From Epiperipatus broadwayi (Eukaryota; Onychophora; Udeonychophora; Euonychophora; Peripatidae), in NCBI GenBank assembly GCA_028023455.1, contig JAQFVV010012547.1:374001-438000 (forward strand): a stretch of 64,000 nt of DNA, given 5' to 3'. This document shows positions 1-12,650 of this stretch, piece by piece. Within the stretch, counting starts at the first letter, position 1. Each line of letters begins with the position of its first letter. The notes under the pieces were generated by a model. The model did no database searches, had not been told where the DNA came from, and saw only the letters and a program-made list of their open reading frames with translations. The position numbers and the translations under genes are program-made.

Positions 1-1318
1 GTGCAAGAGTATATTCTAGTTTATGAATATTTTAAAAAATCAAAAATAATCTTTTTATTGCCTTTCATTGAATATTAATATAAGCATATACTTAATAATC
101 AATAAAGCAAGTCATATATAGCTTGACATTGCTTTATAAAAAGCTTGTATTTACAAAAATGCAATATAGAGAGCATACTGAGGTGAGCCATAAGCTCGAA
201 ATCAATTGATCTGGATAAGAATATCCCAGATAGAGATTTCAAATATTTTCTTTTTCCACACTTATTAATAAGAGCTTGTTTGAGATAATAAAAAAGAATG
301 GAGCTCTCTATATAAACATATACTTATATGAAATCACTCAACTATTTTTCTTAAAAAATCTGTTTTGTTGTGTTTAATTAGATATCATAATCTATTACTG
401 CCAAGACTGACATAAAATATAAATATATTTAATCTTGATTGATATATTGTATTGTTATTGTAACATAAAGAAATATATATATTATGCAATTTGTAGTCTT
501 CCTTTTTTTTATTATATTTTCTAGTTATAGAATAAAGTTAGTTTTAAATATTGATCGTTATTACTAAATTTTTATAATAATAATTATATATGTATATAAT
601 CCCTGGAACAATAAACTTTCTAAATTGTTAGTATCAAAGTTCTGACCTCTGTTATTAAAACTGCTTTTCAAATGAAAATTTAATCCATTTTCATTTTCAA
701 AGAAGGTTTAACAATAGATGGCATTTGTTATTATGCTTGGAAAATTTATTTCAGTGATTACCTATTGTGTGTTGTATTAATTAATATTTATATATGTAAA
801 AGGTTACATAGTATAATGGATACACTACACCATGTCCAAGTCTTGGAGTTTGAATTTGAGCCACATAAAAACTTGGAAATTTTTTCAAATTTTAAATAAA
901 ACTTAGAATTTTTATTTTTTTAGATAGCTGATAGCCATTTAACTATTGATCAATAATTTAGGTATTTTTTTGATAGAAGATAAAACAAGGATGGCAAAAT
1001 GAAAACTGTCACAGCTAGGTAATTAGCAAATCTTATGAGTAATGTTTTCATATACTTCCTCATTGGTTGTGGATTGGGGATGGGGGAGTTGTTAGAGATG
1101 TGTTTGTCCAGCAGTGATTATTTAAACATTGGTTTACATGTATGTAACATATGTATTTTATATATTTAAAATCTGAATGTATGTATTCATAAATATAAAT
1201 AATATTTACACATATATGATTTAATTAATATAAAATCTATGAGTATGTTTGCATATATTACTTACTTTGTATTTTTAGTATAATAAGTAAATAAATTCTA
1301 TTATAATTTGTATTTTAG
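1..1318 (+). other. VPS13D: Intron sequence upstream of the first visible VPS13D exon
   Basis: AT-rich non-coding sequence that ends in a T-rich tract and an AG acceptor at 1317-1318. The exon that follows enters with two bases of a split codon, so at least one more coding exon lies to the left of the window. The only structure I can point to is a tRNA-like SINE candidate near 797 and a weak resemblance at about 181-260 to the hairpin element described at 18574. I see no promoter or coding sequence. Confidence 0.75.
797..1010 (+). repeat. Possible decayed tRNA-derived SINE
   Basis: The stretch holds an A-box-like TAGTATAATGG near 809. About 45 bases later there is a B-box-like GTTTGAATTTG inside a potential T-arm (CTTGGAG ... 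GAGCCAC). An AT-rich tail without coding potential follows. The order and spacing fit an RNA polymerase III promoter of a tRNA-derived SINE. The B box has lost its central CG and no clear target duplication was found. It is not a functional tRNA because the acceptor stem does not pair. Confidence 0.35.
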
Positions 1319-3165
1319 GTATTGAAACTCAAATTCAGGGATCTCTAGGTGGACTACAACTTCTAGATTTAACACCTGAAGGAATAAAACATAGTCAAGT
1401 ATTAAGTGTAGGCCAAAATTCTCTTAGTGATAGTGATATTGCATTTGGACATAGAAATTCTTTTAATCACAAACAATCTGCTTCTTATGATGACTTTGAA
1501 TCATCTTCAATAAAAGCTTTTATCTTTAGTTTAAATTTACCATATGTTGATAGAAAAAAATCTTTGCTTGAATTAGGTAATTTGCCTAATGCTAACAAAC
1601 CTATTGAAGTTACTCTACGATTGGCTTCAGTATGCTATGTACATTCACCAAGATTTTTGCAGGAATTGGCTGTTTGTGCTAATGATTTTCAGCAGTATAC
1701 TTCAAATCTTACATCATCTATCAGACAAGCTGCTACTGAAGTTGCAATGGGAATTGTTAAAAAGGGACCAGATTTGTTAGTATCTTCATTTTATACAGGA
1801 CCAATAGATACAATAGCTTATCGTTCAACTAGATCATCATCAGAAGATAAAAATATTTTTGATACTTTTAATGAATATAATGAATCACACAGCTTAGATG
1901 TATCATTAAGTTTAGATATTGTATTAGAAAGTCCTATAATTGTTTTACCTCGATCAGATACAAGTAGTGATTTTTTGATTGGTCATTTAGGGAAAATTAC
2001 AATTAATAATAAACAAGATGCAGAATGTGTATTCCAAGAAGAACTAGATTATTTTGAAGAAAGAAGAAAAGAAAGAATGAATATAAAAATACAAAATATG
2101 AATGTGTATTCATTGAATATTGGAGATGTTCCTTGTATTTCCACTCTTTCACCAAATAAACTTCAGGACTTGTATATAAATTGTGACTCAGGCATTCCAG
2201 TATTACATGATACATCTATGGAATTAACTTTAGATAGATTGTCCACACCCTCAATAAAAAATCCAGAAAAAGCAATATTTATTTTGGACTCTGTTTCAGA
2301 TTCAGTTTCAGAAATTACCCAATCTTCATCATTACATATCAGTGGAATTGTGGTTACTCCTCTTCAGGTTGTGTTTACCAAACAACAGTTTGAACAGATT
2401 ATGGATACTTTGGATTATGTAACAAAAGCACCTAAAATGGAAACATCAGAAATTGAACCATTAAGCAGTGTTCCACTTCAGCCTAGCATGAGTGCCTTAA
2501 AGTTGGATGAAATTGTAATTAAAAAAACAAATCAGAATTCAAAATGTGAAGTAAAAGTTGTCGAAACTATACCAATTTATTTGAAAGTGAATTTCAGTTT
2601 GCCAAAATTAAGTGTTGAATTGAAAGGAGATTTGAATGAAGGTGAACAAGGAATTGTAAATTTGACATTTGAGGATTTTATTGTTAATTATGAAAAAGAA
2701 AATTCATATATTACTCACATTGATGTCAAGTTAAGAGCGATGCTTATGCAAGACCTTCTTGAAGATGAAATTTCACAGCATCGATTTTTGATTGTTTCAT
2801 CTATACCAAAGGAAAAAGAAAGTGTTCCTTTTACTATGCCAAAATTTATTTCAACTTCCTGCCCTGGCAGTCCCAATAAATGGTTTCCTTCATCTTTGGC
2901 TGTAAGTTATTCTTTGCCAAATGTTTTAGAACCTTTGAACCCATTTGATTTTCACAGCAATAGAATTATGGGATTCAATAGCATTAATAAGCAGAAAGTA
3001 AGAACTTGTCGAGGACAGAGTATTGATAGATTTAATGAGGAATATCCTTGCACTCCACCACCTTCTCCAACTCATGAACAAAAATCAGTAGACGATGCTC
3101 TTGTTCGCATCAGTGCTTTTCTAGTTGACAAAAAATGTCCTGATTATGAAACAAAGTACAATTCA
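1319..3165 (+). CDS. VPS13D: VPS13D-like lipid transfer protein, large internal exon
   Basis: The exon starts after the acceptor TATTTTAG and ends before the donor GTAAGT. Its first two bases complete a codon from the previous exon, and it reads open for 615 codons. Seen in the translation: a GSLGGLQLLDLTPEG motif, then ASVCYVHSPRFLQEL, then a beta-rich stretch with VLESPIIVLPR and FLIGHLGKITINN. Further on are SGDLNEGEQGIVNLTFEDF-like sequence, a proline motif TPPPSPT and the closing FLVDKK. These occur in this order in vertebrate VPS13D, which separates it from VPS13A/B/C. The family forms a long hydrophobic groove that carries phospholipids between membranes. VPS13D acts at ER contacts with mitochondria and peroxisomes and is needed for normal mitochondrial shape and clearance. 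This exon encodes part of the groove, upstream of the UBA domain. A first in-frame non-AUG start at 1564 is irrelevant, because the frame is open from 1321. The open frame continues past the donor to a stop at 3210, which is intronic read-through. Confidence 0.95.
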
Positions 3166-5343
3166 GTAAGTATTAGTAATTTTGTTTTATTTTTTTGCTT
3201 ATTTAGATAAACACACATTATATTTTTTTTAAAAATATTATTAAAGCTAGTAAATAATAAAAAAATTATTGATATATACAAAATATCTATACAGTTAACT
3301 AATAATTGGTATTTTAAATATGGATGGAAAATTATATACTGCATATGTATGTATATGGATTTATATAATGATCAATATGTTTAGAGATATGTGTGTACTT
3401 GTCTGCATTATAATTAATATATTATATTTATATATATATGTGTGTGTATGTAATTATAAAGAAATGATATATATATTTTATACAAATGTAAATCAATGAT
3501 AAATAATAATATAAATTAGATGTAAAAAAAAAGCATTACTTTTAGCTTGATGATATGGTTATAAGAACCTGATAATATTGCTTTGCCTTTTTTTTTTATT
3601 GTGTATAATATACATAATAGTTATACAACAAGAGAAGGAAAGAAATAAAAAAAAAAGAAGAGGAAAAAAAAAGTTATAGTTAAAAAGTTTAAATATTGTT
3701 ATGTATAACAGTTTTCAGGAGCAAACTATTTATATTATTCCAGATTTGCCACTTGTTATAACTTTGAGTAATCAATAGAGATTAGATGATAATGCTTAAT
3801 AAATTTCTCTCCAATGTTGACCTATCCATATTCCCAGATTAATTTTTGCTTATAGTTTTTATCAGTGAGGAGTTTTGGATCTGGATCTAAACATATCTAT
3901 TTTGGGATATGATATGTATTTCATTCTTTTTTATACTATTAAACTATCAGCTTGAAATTTGAAAATATCTTATTATTTTGATTCCAAACCAACTTGCTTA
4001 TAACAGATCGCAGAACTAAAGTTGTATTAATAATTTGCTATTGAAAAGCATTGTATAAACTGAAATTGAATAAAATATAATAGTCTGTAAACGTTCACAA
4101 TAATATTTGTTCATAATGGCAAATAAAGTATTACTGAAAGAAGTTTTTTGTAATAAATAATAAAACGTCTGTCGTATAATTTTTTTGAATTTTATTTATT
4201 TATATATTTTTAAAAAAAAGGTGAATTGTAATTAAAGAGTATATAGTGAAATAATATTATATAACTGTAATAATTAAGAATATTGAAGTAATTCATGTTT
4301 TATAGCAGATAAAGCAGAAATGAAAGATTAATTAGAAAGGGATTAGTGATTAAATATTATATATATGTGTGTGCATAATAATCTTCCTTGTTCCAGTATT
4401 CATTAACTAATTTTTCACCAATTTGATATAAATTAATAAAGGTCTACATTTTCATGGGAACTTAAATTTAAAAAAAAAAGTGATTTATAGTATAAACAGT
4501 AGTTTAAAAAAAAAAAAAAATTTTTTTTTGTTTGAGAAAGAAAGTAGTTTACAATAATTTATTAGAAATTTATTGATTTTAATTTTATTGCCAGATTATA
4601 ATTTTATAGTACTGTAAAAATATTATTATATTTTTCTTGTAAAAATTGTAAATAAAATAAAATCCTCTATTTTTTAAAATAATTTTTCATTTATACTGAT
4701 TGAACATCTGTAATCCAGCACAAAACTGCAAGGGAGAATTAAAATTTTCACAATGATCAAACTTTTTATATTTTAGTATGAGTCAAACTGAATAACAATT
4801 TAAAATTTAATCTTAATACATTAATGTACACTTACTTTAAAAATTAAAAAAAAGATACAATATAGTAAATAAATTAGCACAGTATCCTGATTATCATTTT
4901 GGATTTTTTTTCCCATCAAAAATAGCATTTGAAAAATGAAAAATAGTAGAAACATGGACTAAATTTTGAAAATACATTTCAATTGATTATGTACTATTAT
5001 GTAAATGTTTTGAAAAGCTGATAGAAATCTACTGTTAGGAATTGTAAAACAAAAATGAACTATTATAAATTATTTTTAAAAAGTTGGGATGAACAATAAA
5101 ACAAAGATGAAAAAAAAATTTGGTAAATATTTATTTTAGTGTTTATAAAGATTCTGCATTACTATAAACACAAATTTTTAAAATATCATCATCATTATTA
5201 GCAGTCACAAATGTGTTTAGTCATTCTATATCATAGAGAGGGAGAATATAATAAGACAAAAAAATAATACACTAGACATAAGATTTGCGATATAAAACCA
5301 ATCTGTGAAACAGAAATATGATCTCATATAAAATGTACTAGTC
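3166..5343. other. AT-rich intron, no gene; possible decayed hairpin-element fragment
   Basis: I see no coding sequence. Homopolymer and AT microsatellite tracts are frequent (for example near 3420-3480, 3590-3670, 4505-4530). Around 3815-3890, the segment with CATATTCCCAGATTA and ATCAGTGAGGAGTTTTGGAT resembles one arm of the hairpin element at 18574. It is too decayed to bound. Confidence 0.6.
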
Positions 5344-5898
5344 CAAGAATTGGCAAACTATGACTCATGAGCCATATATGGCTATTTGTTCCCAATCTTG
5401 TGACTGTTTTTTATCATGATAAATTTAAACACATTTTTAATTTCTTCTTGCAATTTGTACTTAAATATTTTGTTAAACTCTAGGAGAGGAAAAATGTGCA
5501 TTAAAACATTTCACGAATTCAACCTTATTATAAAATAATAATTGTTGTTTAGGATGAATATTTAAACAGTAGAATTTGTGAATAAAGCAAACTGTCAAAA
5601 TAATATTTATTTATTTTTGAGAGAATTTTTATTTTCATTAGAATGTATACAGATTCTATTCTATTCTATTACTAAAATAAACATTCAAATATATCTACAG
5701 CCATTCAGAAATTCATATTTTTCATGAACATATTTTTCAGCTCTTTTCTTGTGATTTTTTATTGAGAAGGGGGATACCTCTTTCCCTATTGTTCAATAAT
5801 GAAGGTGGAGGTGTATTGCTTTCCTTGTCTCTTTTTAGGGGGTGGGGGGACTTAAAACAAAATGGCTCTTTGTGTTAATAAGTTTGCCAAACCCTTTG
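5344..5898. mobile_element. hAT-type MITE (non-autonomous)
   Basis: The left end reads CAAGAATTGGCAAACTATG and the right end, inverted, reads CAAAGGGTTTGGCAAACTTA. The two ends share the TTGGCAAACT core typical of hAT/Charlie-type MITE termini. The subterminal motif GAGCCATATATGGCT on the left is echoed by AAATGGCTCT near 5863 on the right. The interior has no coding sequence and includes G-rich tracts near 5770 and 5838. I could not recognise a clean 8-bp target duplication, so the outer boundaries are uncertain by a few bases. Confidence 0.6.
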
Positions 5899-8800
5899 CT
5901 AAATCATTTAATATTTTCATGATTAAATTGAAGATAGCTGCTGATCAAAGTGCTAAATAATGATTATATAATAAAATACATTATTTTACTGTTTCATATT
6001 TATATACATATTTATTTTACAAAATTTTATTAATAAGCAACATGTACTGTGACAATAAAGAAAATCATTTAATATTACAAACTCACTTTTAAAAATTAAA
6101 AAGAAGAATATTTAAATGAAAAATGTTTAATTTTGAATAGCAAGATGATGAATATTTTTTTAGAAAACTGGTTAAGATCAAGAAACAGGATGAACTTCTC
6201 ATACCTAAAAGCACATTCCTGGACACATGGAATTTGATATCTATTAAAGAATAATCAATAGATATCAACAACACTATTGCTTTTAGTGCTTATGATTAAT
6301 AGATATAAAATGTCAATATGAAATGGGCACCTTCTTCATCCTGAAATAGTTGGAGAATGTCATGCTCTGAATAGTATCATATAGATGATTTTAAACTCAA
6401 TTACCTGGATGCTTATAAATGAATGAACAGATGCAGAAAATTACAAAGTTTATGAATGACTGGAAATGCATATTAGCAGTGTCAAATTGAACATTTTCAC
6501 ACTGGTGCAATGACAGCCTATAAGTTCTTGGTGAAAATGAATATGAACTTGAATGAATCATTGTTGGAAATACTTATTCTTGCTATGGGCACACCAGTGC
6601 CTAATTGCTTTTAAATAATTACTCCACAGATATTTGTTTTAAGAAACAGTTCTTGTACATGGTTGGATATTTCCCCTCACAACAATAGCACTGTCCTAAG
6701 GCATATGATAGTATACTCAGAGAATAAAAAGTTTTAGTGAATTAAAAAACCAATTACATTTAATAATTTTTAGTCACCTCAGGTATTTGTTTCTTTTAGC
6801 TGGAAGATTCCTATATCTGTATTTATGATAAAATCAATATGGATTAACAGTCCATCTTGTAATAGAAGTATGCCAGCTGGCCATATGAATAAATTATGAA
6901 CATCAAATAAAGATGCTTAATTCTTCTGATTGAGAACATGTTATCCAGTGGACACTGTTTAAAAGATAATAAAAATGATCAATATTGAGTTTCTGAGCCA
7001 TATCTGATTAGTGCCCTTCCAGCAGTGAAGTGCACATGACATTACAGGTTCTCATTGAAATGATTATATGAAGGCAGTTCATGGGCAAAAGCCTACTAAG
7101 AATTTATTGGATTACATTTGTTATTCACTATAAGAATGAGTGATGCAGTGAACTGCAGAACATAAGCTGTTAATTTAGAACTGATAATCAGAAGATAATC
7201 AAAAATTCACACTTGTACAAAATTTATGTTTGTATTAATTTTTTTTTTTTCTGTACAAAACACTTTATATCATACTTATTTATGTTTAATAAATTTATTG
7301 GGGGAAAAAAAAATGAAATGTTAATCTTATTGCAAGACTTGTTTCGGAGACAAATAAAGCATATCTAGAATCACTAGGTTTATCTTTGAAACATGTATTT
7401 TATTGTGTTTGTATTGTGAAAGCATGATTTTTTTTTTTTTTTTTACTTATTTTTTATTCGTCTTAATATTTTTTATAAGATTTTTTTGAGCTTGTGTTAT
7501 CATTGATGAATAAAAGTTTTATATTTTAAAGTTAGTAAATAAAAGTAAGATAGAATTCATTCATCCATGATAAAACATGTTCAAAAAATAATTTGTTTGC
7601 ATAATCATCTATAAGAAATCACACATATATATTCACATTAAATAAATTGAATTTTTGACAAGCTTAATATTATAAATTGAATTTTAGGTTATTATTATTT
7701 TATAGCATTGTTATATCAGTTATTCTGGTATATACATAATTTTTATTTTATGAAAATTAAAATAATATTCATAAATACAGCTAATAATTAAAATCATTTA
7801 AAAAATGGAATATATTCATATTGTATAAATTTTTTGTGATATTCATTGACTTTCAAATGCTCACTACTATTAAGTGATCATGGAAAAAAAAAAAGAATGT
7901 TGTATTTCTGAATAAGGAATCAAAATTTGATAAACATGATGTTAACATCAATAAAAGCTTAATATGTTTTTTCAATCTCTTCATTTGCAGAGGCTAATGG
8001 CTAGAAGCTAAACTTGAGATTTGGTTGGCATTATTATCTGATGCCTATTGATTATTCATGCTTTGTGATTGGTGGCTCTGGTTTTGAGTAATAGAGTGAA
8101 TTACTGTTTTTATTTGGAATTAATGTTAAGATTTAATTAGAATATAACTTAATAAAACTACTGTTTCCACTTTTATATATTAATATATGTAATTTATATT
8201 GACAAATATATTCTATTTTTTTAAAACTTGTATTTATGAAGGAATATATATATATGTAAATACAAGTAACCGATACATTCTTGAATAAATTAAAATATTT
8301 ATTTTCGAGTAATGTTTGTTTAGTTTTGCTTAATTATTATTTAATGTATCTTTTTTAAAAATATTTACTTATTTGAGTAGTTAGCAAATAAAACTGCATC
8401 CAATATCAAAATTGTTAGTTTAAAATTTCTCTTCTTTTTTGTATGAAGTTTTAAACTAAAAAGTCGGTCAAACTTCAAAAAAAGAGTTTATTTTAAAAAA
8501 ATTAAAAAAAAAAAACTTTTTTGCTACTGCTGATTTGTTGTTGTTGCTGTGATGGCAGCAGCGGTGCTTCAACAATAACAATCTATTAATCCTTTGAGTT
8601 ATATAGTATTACATAACTTTGATTGTGAGGATTGATTTTAAGGGTTACATTAATCAGGTTTCAAGGTATATTTTTTAAAAATGCCACTACTAGTTTTGGA
8701 TACAAAGATGAATATCCAATTTAATGATTAAAGTCTTAAAAAACAGTTCAATATAAAACTCAACTCTTCATAAATAGATAGATATGACTTAAGATTGTAA

Positions 8801-8954
8801 AATCTGGCATCATATTGGAAGTTATTTACAGTTACTAAATTAATCTTGATTATTAATCTTTTAATTGTTAATCTTTGAATATACTATAGAGATAACTTAT
8901 AATTCATATAGTATAAAATCAAACTATGGGTGCTGTACAAAAAACAAAGTCAAT
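5899..8954. other. Intron sequence without a recognisable gene
   Basis: AT-rich, with no convincing ORF. About 6300-7180 is slightly richer in GC and looks like an old repeat, but no frame gives a recognisable domain. A segment at about 7995-8070 (CTAGAAGCTAAACTTGAGA, then TGGCATTATTATCTGATGCC) resembles the hairpin element at 18574/61809 and the similar fragment near 23690. A CAG/TTG-rich patch occurs near 8530-8570. Confidence 0.5.
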
Positions 8955-9967
8955 TCAGAGTAGAATTACATATGATGACAGCTGATAAATTGAAATATAT
9001 AGGGAGTAAATTCTGTAGTCGGGTAGTGGATGGTGTTGAAGGCATTTAATGAAGGTGAGTTTTGTTATGAGTAGTGGATGGTACCATTGAATGCTATTTA
9101 ATGTGGTTATTGTTATACTATGATCTTTTATAGATTGGATGCTTGCTTTAGTAGTGCCCAGGTAGCAGCAAAAATATCTGTGCAATATTGTTGTCCTGGG
9201 CCTTGATTTGTTGGAGGGAGCTGAGTGTCTTCTGGTGTTGTTGCCAATGGTGAATATGAAGCGGTGCACCAGAAGGCGTGCAGGGTGAAAGTTGTTGCAT
9301 GTGCTGTGGGGTGTGTGTATCTTCTGATAGGATTGAATTAGCTGTTGTATAGATGCAACTGGTCATCTGTATTATTAGGCATGATAATCTTGATTTGGTT
9401 GAGGGCTTGACACTGCTGGAAGAGATGTTGTTGAGTTTCCTCTCCCACATGACATAAGTTGCAGAATGGATTTATATTTCTATATAGATAATGATTCTAG
9501 AGAAAATGAGATGTCGGCAATGCATGTAGGTTAAGACAAATAAGGAAATCAAAAAATTTAGATTCTAGGGACCATCTTTTGAAGGAGGGAGTAACTGGAG
9601 ATTATTGATACCAAGCATATGGGAAGGAAAATTTTTGTTGGCTTTTTGATATAGTATAGCATATGTTTGCTAATATGTGTATTTATTAGTCATGGGGAAT
9701 GTTTATCAGTTGGATGCTGATGGGATTGATTAGTAAAGTGAGATGAAAAATGAAGTTGATAGAGGGGAAGGTCTATCAGTAAGGATTATTTGTAACAGTG
9801 ATTGCAATTGATGCAATTGAATTTATGGCTTTTTGGATATAGAACGCTTGAGTATTGTGGAGAGCCAGACCATTATTAATGGGTGGGCAACTAGATATCT
9901 TAGATGAGATTGAAACTCTTCCTGCCTCATAGTAGCTTGTTGCAGAGAATGGGCAAATAATATGCAC
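8955..9967 (-). pseudogene. LINE ORF2 C-terminal region with zinc finger
   Basis: Three overlapping open stretches in different frames (9967-9776, 9450-9148, 9269-8955) represent one disrupted coding region. The sequence CNLCHVGEETQQHLFQQC at 9463-9410 has the C-x2-C ... H-x4-C arrangement found after the RT (or RNase H) domain in several LINE lineages, where it helps the protein bind template RNA or DNA. The surrounding residues are Gln-, Ser- and Thr-rich. The frames do not connect without shifts, so it is not functional. Confidence 0.6.
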
Positions 9968-10989
9968 TCTTAGTCATTATGAGTATATTAAATAGGTGAA
10001 TTTTAGCATAAAAGGAGGGAGTCTGTAATCCATGTGGCATTTTCTTTAAGCTTGTTTTGTAAGGTGTTCTTCATCGTGAGCTCATGTAAAATGGGAAGCC
10101 TAAGAAAGGAATTGCCTTTCTCCAGATAGTATGGTTTGTTAGTGTATATAAACCATGCTGCTGTTTTACTCATATTAAATCTAAGTTTATATGTTGCAGT
10201 ATATTAATTCACAGTTGCCTCATGGAAATTGGTCAAAGGTTGGTAAGAGTAGAGGTTAAGCGTGGTTTTTTGGTAAATGATACAATTGAGATTGTATATA
10301 GACCTTTAATGTCATGTATTCTTTGGGACAGACAATTTGCCAGGTTACAGAGGTATAATGCAGCAGAGTGCCTAAGATGGGCAAAAGCAAGGATTCCATT
10401 GGAATTTGGGTGGCATGAGTTATTTATGATGGCAAACTTGTCAGCAAATTATATGGTTTGGAATGGGGTATTGGTATCAGGTGATCCAAATAAGTCTGAA
10501 GATGGTGTGATTGTGGACTTGTAACCTCTACTAGAAATATTGGTATATAGGATTAATCATGTTATAGCTTGCACACATATTACCATCAACTTGGAATGCC
10601 ATAGGAACTTTTAGTGTGTATGGGTGTTCCAGGACCCAGCAAATATACCCTGGGTCAATGTGTGTTCATGACTAAGCCAAATCATTTTCTTAATGGCAAG
10701 ATATTCTTTAAGTTGGTAGGTGATTTTTTTGATAATTCTGGAAAAGTGCATGTAACTGTTGGTGAGTATGATGTGCACATTTATTAGTGTAATTCGTGTG
10801 ACTCATTGACCAATGCCAGAAGTCATGATGTTAGAATTGTGTGTGAGATGTTGGATATTGAATGATATTATATGTATAAAGACAAGATACCTTTGGTGCT
10901 GAATCAAGTTCTATTTGTTAAATTTCTGCATAATATATGTTTCAGAAAATAAGAACCTGAATGATTTTATGCAAATGTGAATGGCTGTG

Positions 10990-11272
10990 ATGTGTAATTC
11001 ATAGATTCAGGATGAGAGACTGTCCAGAGTGATCAGAAAAAAGGAGTAGGATTAAGATCAAGTTGAATTAAATGATGTATAATTGGTGAGTAAAAGCAAA
11101 GATTGATGAGTGAAGCATGCCGCTTATTATGGAATGTGTCAGAATTGGACGACATAAAGCCTTGACCACTCATAAGTGGAAAGATTATTAGATGAAGCCA
11201 TTTTGATGTGAATGATTGATAATCAAGATTAAAATCTCTCATTAAAACAGTTGGGATAAGGGGAAGAAGCAA
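10990..11272 (-). pseudogene. LINE endonuclease domain remnant
   Basis: The translation contains LMRDFNLDYQS, which corresponds to the GDFN motif of apurinic-type LINE endonucleases with the Gly replaced by Arg. About 30 residues on it has TFHNKRHASLINLCF, in the position of the usual T...R.S.ID motif, with Asp lost. After a one-base shift at about 11036 it has SDHSGQSLIL, corresponding to the catalytic SDH. The order and spacing fit the C-terminal half of the domain. The substitutions indicate that it is dead. Confidence 0.65.
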
Positions 11273-12103
11273 ACAACGAGTTAATTGTCAAAATGATGGT
11301 TGAAATAACAGTAGGACCAAGGGGGATATATACAAATATAATATTTAGTGTTGTAATATGGCTATGAAATGTTGTGATTAAGAGAATTGAGTCTGTATAA
11401 ATAATCTTTGAAATGTTGTGATTAAGAGAATTGAGTCTGTATAAATAATCTTGAATTATGAGAATGGGAAGCTGGGAGTGATAACAATGCTACTTCCAGC
11501 TGATGGTGAAGTTGTTTCCCTGGAGAAGGCACAGAAACCCTGTCTATTGAAGTAAGCAGCAGGGTCAATATGTGATTCATTGTATATTTTTGTCTCAAGC
11601 AATCCAAGCACATGAGCGTATATTGCTTATCCACTATATTTTCATCTCAAGCAATCCAAGCATATGAGGTCGTATATTGCTTATCCATGTTTTTAATTGA
11701 AAAAGTTTAGACACTGAGTTGCTACCTTGAACATTAAATGCAGTAATTTTTAATATCATTTATCATGGTTTTTTAGGATAATTAATTCAAATCATCAGTC
11801 TGGGTGGGTATAAACTCTTAATGTTTTCAGGAAGATCTGGTTATATAAAGTGAAATTTATATTTGTGGTTGGTCAGTAGTTAACAATGTGTCCAACCCAG
11901 CTATTCAGCATATTTTTTGATATTTATGGGAGGTAAGAATAGATTGATTGGTGGAATCAGGTAAGGGGCATTCAATCTGCATGAGGATATGACAGGTTTT
12001 TACATAGTCCATATCCAGCATCAACAGGTCAATCACATCTATTTTTGATTTTTTAAATTGCTGAGTCTTTTTGAGGGAACATCCAGGTTTTCTTTTTCTT
12101 TCA

Positions 12104-12640
12104 TTAGAAGTGTTGGGGGGAGGGGGGAGAAATGACTGATATAGGTGGTGTACATGGAGAAATTGTCTTCATGGTTTGTTTTAAGATTTTATTATGAATA
12201 ATATAGTTATTGTCATATGTATGATTATAAATAAGAGCTTCTGGGGCATTATTAATCTTATTTGAGACAGTACTGGCTTTGGTTGTTGCATTGGAAGAAG
12301 TGTTGGAAACAATATTATCTGAGTCAGAGGTTGTTTGTATATCAGTTGTGTTGGCATGATTATCATCTGCCTCATGGAGTGTCAAATCAATAGGTGGTGG
12401 ATCAAGATTGAGGATGGATGAATGTGTAGGATAGGTAGTATGTGCATGGGTAAACTTGTGGCTATTGGTGGGTGTAATCATGTAAAGATTTGCTATTGAC
12501 TGTTCTTTGTTGACTAGGGGATTTAGCTGATCACTTGGTTTTTCTGAAAGTGAAGTTTGGAGATTAGCACATTGCTCTGCTAAATGACCCAGCTGGTGAC
12601 AGGAGTAGCACTGAGATTTCAATCCTTTGATATATGGCAT
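12104..12640 (-). pseudogene. LINE ORF1 (gag-like) with CCHC zinc knuckle
   Basis: An open frame of 178 codons starts with MPYIKGLKSQCYSCHQLGHL. Residues 11-24 form a perfect C-x2-C-x4-H-x4-C knuckle, the nucleic-acid-binding motif of LINE ORF1 and retroviral-type gag proteins. The rest is low-complexity, rich in Asn, Thr, Ser and Pro. The frame has no proper upstream part: the RRM-like or coiled-coil region expected before the knuckle is not open. It is therefore a 5'-truncated or frameshifted ORF1. Its position upstream of the EN/RT remnants on the same strand supports assignment to the same element. Confidence 0.7.
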
Positions 12641-12650
12641 AAGATAGCTT

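Larger units (their letters stand above)
8955..12650 (-). mobile_element. Decayed non-LTR retrotransposon (I/Jockey/R1-like LINE)
   Basis: Read on the minus strand, pieces of a two-ORF LINE appear in the correct order. At 12640 there is an ORF1 with a CCHC knuckle. Near 11240 there is an endonuclease piece with DFN and a downstream SDHSGQS. Near 10200-10080 there is a reverse-transcriptase C-terminal piece with FNMSKTAAWF. At 9463-9410 there is a CxxC...H...C finger close to the end. Many frameshifts and stops interrupt it. The ORF1 knuckle plus the C-terminal zinc finger favour an I/Jockey/R1-type lineage over RTE. The exact clade and both ends are unresolved. Confidence 0.7.

Noticed and set aside
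10222-10524. 100-codon + strand open frame with ordinary-looking composition
   Set aside because: It lies antisense to the decayed minus-strand LINE between its endonuclease and RT remnants, and has no recognisable motif or splice context.
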